Shown in pieces: positions 18,861 to 26,662 of a stretch of DNA of 64,000 bases; position 1 is the stretch's first letter; every line of letters starts with the position of its first letter. Made by a program: the position numbers and the translations under genes. Origin of the DNA: Paenibacillus sp. S150 (lineage in GTDB: Bacteria > Bacillota > Bacilli > Paenibacillales > Paenibacillaceae); contig NZ_JACBYI010000012.1 in NCBI RefSeq assembly GCF_019352175.1, positions 108,451 to 172,450 of the forward strand, written 5' to 3'. The notes below the pieces were generated by a model, which was given only the letters and a program-made list of their open reading frames with translations, was not told the DNA's origin and did no database searches.

Positions 18861-20678
18861 ATGGTGTCAGCCATCCTGGGGATTATTCGCAAAATATGGT
18901 TGTTCCTGGCCAACCTGCCGATGGAGCGGAAGCTGATTGTCGTATTTGTGTTTCTTATTTCCATGCCCATAACCTGGGTCAGCTATATGTCCTCCCGCTC
19001 CATGTTCAATTCCGTGATCGCCAATGCCACCGAAAGGTCGGGCCAGATGACCTCGAATGCTTCGGATACCATTGACCGCTATGTAGCCGATTTGAAACGG
19101 TATACTTCTCTGCCGCTGTATAATACCGATGTGCAGCTCTATCTGACACAGAAGAACACCGATTGGGAAAAAAACACCGGGATGTCGATGTTCCTCAGCT
19201 ATCTGAAGCATACGAAAAATGAGATTCTGGCCGTTTATATGGTTGACCAGTATGACTCCATTTTTTACGATACGGCTGCGGGCATCAATGAGATCTTTCC
19301 GGCGGAACGGCTGGCTGTATGGAAAAGACTCAGTGAAGCGGGGGGAGCAGCCCCCGTCATACAAGGCAGGCACAGCATCCGTGTGAATTCATCTGCGGAG
19401 CGGGAAGTCTTCAGCGTACTGCGTACCATTAATTCTGTAAGCACTTTGCGAAACATCGGAATTCTCGTCTTCGATGTCGACATCAGCCTGTTCAAGGGAA
19501 TTCTGGACCCGGTAAATGCAGTGACCCAGGGCAGCACACTGGTTGTGGACGAGCAGGGAGAGCTGATCTATGCCGGTAAAGCGAGGGAAGCGGAGACCCG
19601 GGAGGAACAGAGTCTTGCAAGACACCTGCTTCTGGATCAGGTCAGGCTGGACCAGGGGCACTTTCAGATTAAGCTGGACGGGCAGTCCTATCTGGCGGTA
19701 TACACCGTATCGCGGCAGACCGGCTGGACGACCATGGTCACGATCCCGCTCTCCCGCATCCTTTCGCCGGTGGAGAAAAACCGCAACACGCTGATTCTCT
19801 CAACACTCGCCATTATTGCTTTTGCCCTGTTCGTGGCTACCATTATCTCCCACGCGCTGACGAAGCCGCTGAAATCGATGGTCCGGCTGATGAAGCAGGT
19901 CCAGCACGGCAATCTGGACGTCTGGCTGCACCCCAAATACAACGACGAGATCGGCATGCTCGGCAGCCATTTCAACCGGATGATTATCCGGGTCAAGGAC
20001 TTGCTTCAGGAGGTCTCCATGACGGAGAAAAGAAAACAGAAGGCCGATATGCGGGCGCTGCAGAACCAGATCAACCCGCATTTTATTTACAACACGCTGG
20101 AATCCATCCGCATGCTGGCAGAGAGCAGCGAGGACCCGCGCGTGGCGAAGCTGACCTATCTGCTGGGACTCCAGATGCGCTACGGTATTGTCCGCAGCGA
20201 AGAAATGGTTACGATCCGCCATGAGCTGGACCATGTGCGGAATTATCTGCACCTGCTGCAGATCCGCTTTCCGGACAAGTTCACGCTGAATATTGCCGTG
20301 CCGGAGGTCCTTCTTCCCCTTCCCGTCATCAAGCTGCTCTTCCAGCCGGTTGTCGAGAACGCCGTCTTCCACGGCCTGGAGCCCAAGGAAGGGCCGGGTA
20401 TACTGAGCATCAGCGGCTGGGAAGAGGACGGCAGAGCGGTATTCTGCATCGAGGATGACGGTGTCGGCATGGACGAGGATACCCTGCGTGCCTTGAATAC
20501 CAGTCTGAGGGGCGGCGCAGACGGCGAGATGTTCGGGATCGGGCTGCGGAATGTCAATGAGCGGATTCGCCTGCATTATGGCCCTTCGTTTGGCCTAAGC
20601 GTAAGCAGCGAACCCGGAAGCGGCACCCGTGTCATCCTGCGGATTGAAGACCCCTCCGGCCAGCTCCGGGAGGAATAA
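18861..20678 (+). CDS. Sensor histidine kinase, YesM type
   Basis: A 605-residue membrane kinase. It has an N-terminal helix, an extracellular Cache-type sensor of about 270 residues, a second membrane helix, a HAMP domain, and then the His_kinase domain with His407 in QINPHFIYNTLES. The C-terminal ATPase domain shows VVENAVFHGLEP and DDGVGMDED. It should autophosphorylate in response to an extracellular cue, probably sensed with the sugar-binding lipoprotein. It would pass phosphate to the AraC-type regulator encoded 29 bases downstream. Its position after the importer genes fits control of the galactomannan locus. Confidence 0.93.
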   Translation: MVSAILGIIRKIWLFLANLPMERKLIVVFVFLISMPITWVSYMSSRSMFNSVIANATERSGQMTSNASDTIDRYVADLKRYTSLPLYNTDVQLYLTQKNTDWEKNTGMSMFLSYLKHTKNEILAVYMVDQYDSIFYDTAAGINEIFPAERLAVWKRLSEAGGAAPVIQGRHSIRVNSSAEREVFSVLRTINSVSTLRNIGILVFDVDISLFKGILDPVNAVTQGSTLVVDEQGELIYAGKAREAETREEQSLARHLLLDQVRLDQGHFQIKLDGQSYLAVYTVSRQTGWTTMVTIPLSRILSPVEKNRNTLILSTLAIIAFALFVATIISHALTKPLKSMVRLMKQVQHGNLDVWLHPKYNDEIGMLGSHFNRMIIRVKDLLQEVSMTEKRKQKADMRALQNQINPHFIYNTLESIRMLAESSEDPRVAKLTYLLGLQMRYGIVRSEEMVTIRHELDHVRNYLHLLQIRFPDKFTLNIAVPEVLLPLPVIKLLFQPVVENAVFHGLEPKEGPGILSISGWEEDGRAVFCIEDDGVGMDEDTLRALNTSLRGGADGEMFGIGLRNVNERIRLHYGPSFGLSVSSEPGSGTRVILRIEDPSGQLREE

Positions 20679-20707
20679 TACATGTTGTCTGAAGGAGGAT
20701 ATCCGGA

Positions 20708-22204
20708 TTGCTTCGTATTGTGATTGTAGATGATGAAGTTCTGATTCGCGAAGGCCTGGCCCGGATGATCAGCAAGGAGAGCAGCCGGTTTCTCGTCACG
20801 GGAACCTATGCCGACGGCAAGCAGCTGCTTGATGCCCTCCCTTCCCGGCAAATCGATGTGGTCATTACAGATATCCGGATGCCGCATGTGGACGGGCTGG
20901 AGCTGATCAAGCGGCTCAAAGCCCTGCAGCCGCAGATCCGCACCTTGCTGATGAGCGGATTCGTGGAATTTAATTATGCCCGGGAAGCAATCCGCAGCTC
21001 CGCTGTGGACTATTTGCTGAAGCCGATCAACAAGGAGCAGCTCTTTGAGGTGCTCTACCGTCTGGACGAGGAGCGGAAGCTGCTGCGCGAGAAGGAAGAG
21101 TGCCAGCGCTCCGGACTGCTGCTCTCGCTGCTGCATGTCGGGCAGCCATCGGCCGTCCTCCTAAGCGGCCTTACCTTGCCGCAGCCTTACTTCTCCGTGT
21201 TTGTGCTCAAAGGAAGCTCCCGGGAAGCCGTCTGCGCCTGCTCAGACAGCCTGCGGCAAGAGAAGGAGCTGTTGCTGGACTCTCTGGAAATAAGGAACGG
21301 GCTGTACGTATGGATTTGCTATTCCGCCAAGCCCCTGACCGCCGGAGAATTGAATGACATCGGCGAGCATCTCCGTGCGGGCAGCGGCGGGCAGCGACTC
21401 CATGCCGGAGTCAGCGGCTCCTGCAGCGATCCCTCCAAGCTGCGGTCGGCCTACCTGGAAGCGAGGCTGGCCTGTGATGCGGGGATTTACAATCCGCAGC
21501 CGCTGCATTATATTACTGCTCAAGAGCACGCGGCTGCGAATCCCAGCCCGGGCAATCCCTTTGCGCCGATCCGCGAGCCGCTGATCCATGATCTGCAGAT
21601 TCTGAATGTGTCCGGGGTGCTGGAACACATACATTCCATGTTCTCTGAGCTGGAGTTGCAGCAGGCTTGTCCTGAACACATTCTGCGGGCTTGCCGGGAG
21701 GCGGAGGACACAGCCAGCAAGGAGCTTCAGGAATTCGGAGACGTGTACCGAAACGGCAAAGGGGTCTCCCTGGAAGAGCAGCTCGCGGCCTGCATGAGCT
21801 TTGGCGAGATTGAGCAGCTGTTCATCGCCGGCTTCTCGGCGGCTCTGGGCGAAATCCGCACCCGCCGGCTGGAGCTGTCCGGCACCGCCGTCGAGACCGT
21901 GAAGCGCTGGGTCTCGGCCAACTACAGCCAGCATGCCGATCTGAATATGCTGGCAGGCATGGTGTTTTTGACGCCAAGCTATTTGAGCAAGCTGTTCAAG
22001 CAGGAAACCGGGCTGACTCTGACCGAATATGTGATTGAAATCCGCATCCGCAAGGCCAAGCAGCTGCTGAAGAATGCCCCTGATCTGAAGATTCATGAGA
22101 TCGGGGCCGAGGTCGGTTATCCCGATCCCGCCTATTTCAACAAGCTGTTCAAAAAAGTCGTCGGCGTCACACCGAACGAATATAAGCGCATATCACTTGT
22201 TTAA
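20708..22204 (+). CDS. Response regulator with AraC-type DNA-binding domain, YesN type
   Basis: A 498-residue regulator. The N-terminal receiver has the phosphoacceptor Asp55 in VITDIRMPHVDG and a Lys in DYLLKPINKEQL. A middle region of unknown fold follows. The C-terminus has two helix-turn-helix motifs in the AraC style (LNMLAGMVFLTPSYLSKLFK and IHEIGAEVGYPDPAYFNKLF). The start is TTG 20708, nine bases after GGAGGA. It forms a two-component pair with the YesM-type kinase and probably activates the adjacent importer and glycosidase genes. Confidence 0.93.
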   Translation: MLRIVIVDDEVLIREGLARMISKESSRFLVTGTYADGKQLLDALPSRQIDVVITDIRMPHVDGLELIKRLKALQPQIRTLLMSGFVEFNYAREAIRSSAVDYLLKPINKEQLFEVLYRLDEERKLLREKEECQRSGLLLSLLHVGQPSAVLLSGLTLPQPYFSVFVLKGSSREAVCACSDSLRQEKELLLDSLEIRNGLYVWICYSAKPLTAGELNDIGEHLRAGSGGQRLHAGVSGSCSDPSKLRSAYLEARLACDAGIYNPQPLHYITAQEHAAANPSPGNPFAPIREPLIHDLQILNVSGVLEHIHSMFSELELQQACPEHILRACREAEDTASKELQEFGDVYRNGKGVSLEEQLAACMSFGEIEQLFIAGFSAALGEIRTRRLELSGTAVETVKRWVSANYSQHADLNMLAGMVFLTPSYLSKLFKQETGLTLTEYVIEIRIRKAKQLLKNAPDLKIHEIGAEVGYPDPAYFNKLFKKVVGVTPNEYKRISLV

Positions 22205-22217
22205 GGAGTTGGAGCCC

Positions 22218-22958
22218 TTGCAGCCACTGAACCGCACAGCAGGCAATGAGCCTGAAATACAAGTATACGATACGACAGAATTATATGGCGAGAAGGGCAG
22301 ATTCCGCGTGCTGCAATTTTCGGGGGACGCCATTCAGGGCGCGCTTGACTTGGACCGCCCCCGGCGGGTGGTCTTTGAATATCCGCGGGCCATGATCCAT
22401 TTAATGGAGGCGGGTGAACCCTTTTTCGAGGATGTATTTGTCATTGGACACGGAATCGGAACGATTGCCGGTTACTTCGCGGAGAAGCGCTTCAAGACTG
22501 CCGAGGTGAATGCTGAGGTAGTGAGGCTGAGCAGGCAGCATTTTGGCTGCAGCCAGGATAATATCATCGTCGGGGACGGGCGCAGCATCCTGGAGGGTGA
22601 ACCGGACAGCCGCTATGACTATATTCTTCTTGATGCCTTCACCGCAGACGGTACTCCCCGGCATCTGATTTCCAGCGAGTTCTTCGCCCTGGCCCGTTCC
22701 AAGCTGAACAGCCGCGGCTCCCTCATCATGAACCTGATGGGCAGAAGCGAAAAAGACCGCCTGATATGCGCCATCCACACGACGCTCAGCGGGAGTTTCC
22801 CCTATATCAAGGCCTTCGCCCTGCCCTCGGAAGGCACCGCCGACATCCGCAACATCATCATTATGGGCAGCGGCAGGCCAATCCGCTGCCAGGCCCGGCA
22901 GCTGGCCGGTTTTGTGGAAATCGCGCTTGAGCAGGGACATGTAATCCGGGACCAGTAG
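22218..22958 (+). CDS. Spermidine-synthase-like methyltransferase-fold protein
   Basis: A 246-residue protein related to spermidine synthase-like Rossmann-fold proteins. DVFVIGHGIGTIAGYF resembles the nucleotide-binding loop, TAEVNAEVVRLSRQHF the acidic strand, and YDYILLDAFTADGTPRHL the catalytic region. The usual N-terminal tetramerisation hairpin is short. I start it at TTG 22218, nine bases after AAGGAG, because the longer frame from 22095 overlaps the response-regulator gene and its extra residues are the shadow of that gene. It lies 13 bases after the response regulator and is probably co-transcribed. True polyamine synthesis is uncertain: many relatives have no proven activity. Confidence 0.75.
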   Translation: MQPLNRTAGNEPEIQVYDTTELYGEKGRFRVLQFSGDAIQGALDLDRPRRVVFEYPRAMIHLMEAGEPFFEDVFVIGHGIGTIAGYFAEKRFKTAEVNAEVVRLSRQHFGCSQDNIIVGDGRSILEGEPDSRYDYILLDAFTADGTPRHLISSEFFALARSKLNSRGSLIMNLMGRSEKDRLICAIHTTLSGSFPYIKAFALPSEGTADIRNIIIMGSGRPIRCQARQLAGFVEIALEQGHVIRDQ

Positions 22959-23068
22959 GCGTCAGAGCAGAATCGGCCTATTCAGAACAGGATGCTTCTC
23001 CCTTAGACCTCTCTGCTTGTCTGAATTCATGGCGGCTGGCTGCGGCTGACCTGCCGGACCCTGCCGAC

Positions 23069-23353
23069 CCTCTGGTCCCCGCTAATCCTCTGGACCCTGC
23101 TAATTCTCTGGACCCGCTAAACCTCTGGACGCCGCTAACCCCCTGGACCCCGCTAATTCTCTGGACCCGCTAATCCTCTGGACGCCGCTAACCCCCTGGA
23201 CCCCGCTAATCCTCTGGACCCGCTAAACCTCTGGACGCCGCTAACCCCCTGGACCCCGCTAATCCTCTGGACCCGCTAATCCTCTGGACGCCGCTAACCC
23301 CCTGGACCCCGCTAATCCTCTGGACCCGCTAAACCTCTGGACCCGCTAATCCT
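23069..23353. repeat. Tandem repeat with 17/18-bp unit and 53-bp (106-bp) higher-order period
   Basis: About sixteen short units of the form CTGGACCCCGCTAAT follow each other. They are organised as 18+18+17 bases. The block beginning CCTCTGGACGCCGCTAAC recurs at 23122, 23175, 23228 and 23281, exactly 53 apart, with an A/T alternation before each block that makes the true period 106. No open frame is conserved through it. It fills part of the gap between 22959 and 23746. Confidence 0.95.
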
Positions 23354-23399
23354 TCAGCCCGGCCGGCCACCCGAACAAGCCTTACCTGCCGGCTAAACA

Positions 23400-23600
23400 T
23401 CAAAGCTAAGTGGAAATAGTGCAACTAATCTACTGAAATCTCAGCCGCAGCAGGGATTAGTGGGATTTTCTACACTTATTTTTGCCGAAATCAGGGCATA
23501 GGGAGCCATGAGGCCCGATTAGTTATACTTTTTACCACTAAGAGTCTTTTGGGCGTGAAAAGACCCGGATTAGTTCTACTTTTTCCACTTAGATCTGTGC
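23400..23600. repeat. Three copies of a dispersed GATTAGT..TACTTTTT motif
   Basis: The pattern GATTAGT, then three to five bases, then TACTTTTT or a variant and CCACTTAGA or CCACTAAGA, appears near 23456, 23518 and 23570. Related sequence is found near 31390-31450 and 50610-50810. No gene is visible here. Confidence 0.6.
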
Positions 23601-23746
23601 TCGGCTATCAACAATCCCCCCTCTTGATCAAAGAACATATGCCGGCTGCAGGACAGATATCCATCCAAGCCAGCTATTCCTGACATCTTCTTGTCCGGTT
23701 CTGCTCAACCAGCCCTGCCTAAGCTCCCGCCGGACCTTCCTGCAGC

Positions 23747-24117
23747 TCACTCTATGCCTAAGCTCCCGGCAGGTGTCCCTTGATGGAAAAACAGCTGCCA
23801 GCCGCCCGTCCGAGAAGCTCCAGATCGAACTGCGCAAAGCGTGCCGCCCGTTATCCGCATTGAAAGTCCGGTACGCAGCCAGCACAGCCTCTTCGGATAA
23901 CGGATGGAGTTCGAAGCCGCTCAGAAGCATTTTCACCACCCCGCTCCCTGCCTGCCCATCATATCCTTCTTGCGCCATACGGCCGGAGCTCCCGTATTCC
24001 AAAAAATCATCTGCAATCAGCAGCGAGAGCGCTTGGGGTAATGTGCGGACCTCCTTGGTCAGCAGAAGCTCCTCCAGCTCGCGTATATGCTTGTGCAGCA
24101 AGGCTTCAGGTATCCAT
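23747..24117 (-). pseudogene. DUF4440/SnoaL-like gene with two frameshifts
   Basis: The central reading (LLIADDFLEYGSSGR, AAYRTFNADNG, RSSIWSFSDG) matches the DUF4440 / NTF2-like pattern. A strong ribosome site (cctcct on the plus strand at 24124-24129) precedes an ATG at 24117 that opens only three codons. One base must be skipped for it to join the central frame, giving MD-PEALLHKH. Near 23800 one extra base sends the frame away from the expected ending; the neighbouring frame reads WQLFFHQGTPAGSLGIE and stops at 23747. The uninterrupted frame runs 23628-24101 but loses both natural ends. Two independent shifts suggest a decaying gene, or sequencing errors. Confidence 0.75.
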
Positions 24118-24153
24118 CACTTACCTCCTGGAATAAAATCAACAGATAGCGCT

Positions 24154-26538
24154 TCACTCCAACTTTTTCTTCAGCCGGTATTCCTTTGGCGTTACACCGA
24201 AGGTTTTTTTGAACAATTTGAAAAAAGTGCTCTCGTTCACATAGCCTACAAGCTCCATTATCTGCTTAATGCTAAAATTTTTCGTCTCCAAATAGGCCTG
24301 CGCATGCTGAAGGCGGATTCTGTTCAGGTATTCGCTTACCGATACATATTCGCTCTGCTTGAACATCCTTCCCACATAGGCGGGAGTCATATGGAGCATG
24401 GAGGCGATCCCTTGAAGACTGAGTCCCGGCTCCTTGTAATTCATCTCGATAATTTCCTTGATAGCGTCCATTAGGGCCGTGTTTTTGCCGTTCTCAAGCT
24501 GGCTCAGCTGATCATGAATATCCCGGCACACCCTGAAGAACAGTTCGCTGATCTCTTCCAGCGTCTCCTGCTCCAGCACTTCCCGGCTCAGGGAACTCAG
24601 ATCCGCATTCAGCGGAACCATCCGGTTCCGGTTAATATCCCTTACGGCTGATTTGAGGATATCGGCAATATGCAGAAGTCCGTGGATGATAACATCGTAG
24701 TGGCAGAGCGCAAGCGGGCCGAGTATTTGCTGAATGGTCCTCTGCATGACGGGCAGATCGCCTGCGCGGATGCTCTCGCCAAGTCTTTTCTCCAGCTCTT
24801 CGGGGAAGCTGTACTCCAGCCGCTCAAGATTTCTGCCCACCCGGTCTCTGGTGATGATGGCCCCATGACCGAACAGCAGCTGATACATTGAATATTGAAT
24901 GGCTGCCCCGTACCGTTCTGTAATGTCCGCATAATTGCTGCAGCATTCGCTGACGGTCATGGTCAAGGACAGCTTGTAATAATTGCCGACGACCTGCCGG
25001 ATGCTGCGGAGCAGCGGATGCAGCGGATGCAGCGGGTGCAGCGGGTGCAGCGGGTGCAGCGAATGCTCATCCTCCCCGGCACCGTGCGCCGGACTGATTA
25101 GCATGACAAGATGATCGTTGCGCATATCCGCCAGCTCGCACAGATAACGGCCCGGCCGCATAATCTCCTCAGTGATATTGCCGATGGCAAAATAGTGGAG
25201 CTTCCGCTCATTATGGCTGGTCCGGCGCAGGTAATCCGCATTGCCGTCCACCTTGATCAAGACCAGCTGATAGGGACCGTTCGGGCTGATCCGCAGTGCG
25301 TTCTGCTTAATATTGTCTTCAAACTCCATCGGCGATAAGGTTTGACTGCCCGAGATCAGTGTGCGGAGGTAATAGCTTTTGACAATGTGGCGCTGTTTGT
25401 TCTGCTCGTCGGAGGCCGAGCGCAGCTGCTGCGCCATGGTGCTGAACATGCTGGCCACCGCCGACAGTTCATCCCCGCCGGCCGTTCTGCCGCCCCCCGC
25501 TTCGCCGGGTCCCAGCCCGATCTGGCCAATCAGCCGTTCAACCGGCTTATACAGCTTGTGCGCCACAACCGCAGACAAGGCCATGGCAAGCAGCAGGACG
25601 CCCATACTGACGAGCGCGAAGGTGTCGCGCAGCTCCCGGATATCCTTAAGGATAATTTCATAGGGCTGAATACTGATGACCTTCCAGTTCGTATCCCTCA
25701 TTCTCAGGTAGGTTACCAGGAGCTTCGTACTGCCGCCAAATTTGCCGGAAAAAGAACCAAAAGACCCGTTGCCTGCAGCCATATACGCGCTTAGTTCCTG
25801 GGTCAGCTCTGCCCGGGCAGGCAGCAGCCGGGAATTGCCGGAGAGCAGGACGTTTCCTTTTTCGTCCAACATGTATACACCTGACTGTTCAGGTATGGCG
25901 AAATCATTCAACGCACGCAAATTGTCGTAGAGCCATTCGGGCCGGATGTTGACCACAAGCGCACTTTCATTGCCGGTGTTGGTATCGTAGAAATTCTGAT
26001 ACATCACGAGTGAAAAGAAATCGGCGGTCTGGTCCTGCCCGCTGAAATTCATCGGAAGCAGCTGCATGGGCGGCAGCTTCGCCTTATTCTTCACCAGCTT
26101 GACGATGTCACCGTTCAACGCGGAGTCCGGCTTGTTCAGGCTCAGCTCCCCTACAGTGTAAGTACGGTCGTCGTATCCATTGTATACAAGAATGGAATGA
26201 AGGAACGAGGAAGAAAGATACGCCTGCTTAAGCGTATTCATCGAACGAATGATTAGCATCTCATCAGGGTCGCGCAGGGTCAGCAGCGGTACAATATTGG
26301 GGTCCATATACAGGGAAACCGCCAGATTGTTCAATACCCCCGTCATATAGGAAAGGCTGATCTGAATCTGATTCATCGCCTTGCGGCTGACCTCCTGCTG
26401 CATCCGGACGGCATTGCGCTCGGCATTATATTGCAGCACAAGCGAGGAGCCGACCAGAACAGCGACGATCAGCAAAGTTACAGTTACCAGAATGCGCAGC
26501 AGATACCTTTTGGATTTGTATGTTTGCCAGAGCCGCAT
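24154..26538 (-). CDS. Membrane-anchored AraC family regulator with Cache-type sensor
   Basis: A 794-residue one-component regulator. It has a membrane helix near the N-terminus (LLRILVTVTLLIVAVLVGSS), an extracellular sensor of about 270 residues, a second helix (FALVSMGVLLLAMALSAVVA), a HAMP-like linker, a long middle domain, and a C-terminal AraC pair of helix-turn-helix motifs (LSLQGIASMLHMTPAYVGRM). It lacks kinase and receiver domains, so the sensor should act directly on the DNA-binding domain while membrane-bound. Start ATG 26538 follows GGAGGGG. The middle domain contains a tandem His-Pro-Leu tract encoded at 25012-25065. It sits downstream of the beta-helix and toroid genes and probably controls them. 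Confidence 0.9.
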   Translation of the reverse strand: MRLWQTYKSKRYLLRILVTVTLLIVAVLVGSSLVLQYNAERNAVRMQQEVSRKAMNQIQISLSYMTGVLNNLAVSLYMDPNIVPLLTLRDPDEMLIIRSMNTLKQAYLSSSFLHSILVYNGYDDRTYTVGELSLNKPDSALNGDIVKLVKNKAKLPPMQLLPMNFSGQDQTADFFSLVMYQNFYDTNTGNESALVVNIRPEWLYDNLRALNDFAIPEQSGVYMLDEKGNVLLSGNSRLLPARAELTQELSAYMAAGNGSFGSFSGKFGGSTKLLVTYLRMRDTNWKVISIQPYEIILKDIRELRDTFALVSMGVLLLAMALSAVVAHKLYKPVERLIGQIGLGPGEAGGGRTAGGDELSAVASMFSTMAQQLRSASDEQNKQRHIVKSYYLRTLISGSQTLSPMEFEDNIKQNALRISPNGPYQLVLIKVDGNADYLRRTSHNERKLHYFAIGNITEEIMRPGRYLCELADMRNDHLVMLISPAHGAGEDEHSLHPLHPLHPLHPLHPLLRSIRQVVGNYYKLSLTMTVSECCSNYADITERYGAAIQYSMYQLLFGHGAIITRDRVGRNLERLEYSFPEELEKRLGESIRAGDLPVMQRTIQQILGPLALCHYDVIIHGLLHIADILKSAVRDINRNRMVPLNADLSSLSREVLEQETLEEISELFFRVCRDIHDQLSQLENGKNTALMDAIKEIIEMNYKEPGLSLQGIASMLHMTPAYVGRMFKQSEYVSVSEYLNRIRLQHAQAYLETKNFSIKQIMELVGYVNESTFFKLFKKTFGVTPKEYRLKKKLE
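25012..25065. repeat. Coding 9-bp microsatellite (His-Pro-Leu tract)
   Basis: Six units of CAGCGG(A/G)TG in tandem, read on the minus strand as HSL followed by five HPL triplets inside the AraC-type regulator. The unit is a multiple of three, so copy-number change would alter linker length without breaking the frame. Confidence 0.9.
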
Positions 26539-26662
26539 CGTGTTCCCCTCCAGAAAGATCCGTTTTACCGCCTGACACCAGCATGGCATAAAACGCAGAA
26601 GGCCTCTACTGTACAAATTTCGAATTGCTCTCCGATCTTAGAGCCGGCGCTTGGCGCCGTTA

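Noticed and set aside
23069..23353. Possible CRISPR array or coding repeat
   Set aside because: Units of 17/18 bases have no spacers, and no continuous frame codes for a plausible protein.
26643..26658. Terminator after the toroid gene
   Set aside because: A CGGCGC/GCGCCG stem exists but has no T-run. The downstream AraC gene is probably reached by read-through, so I did not list it as a terminator.
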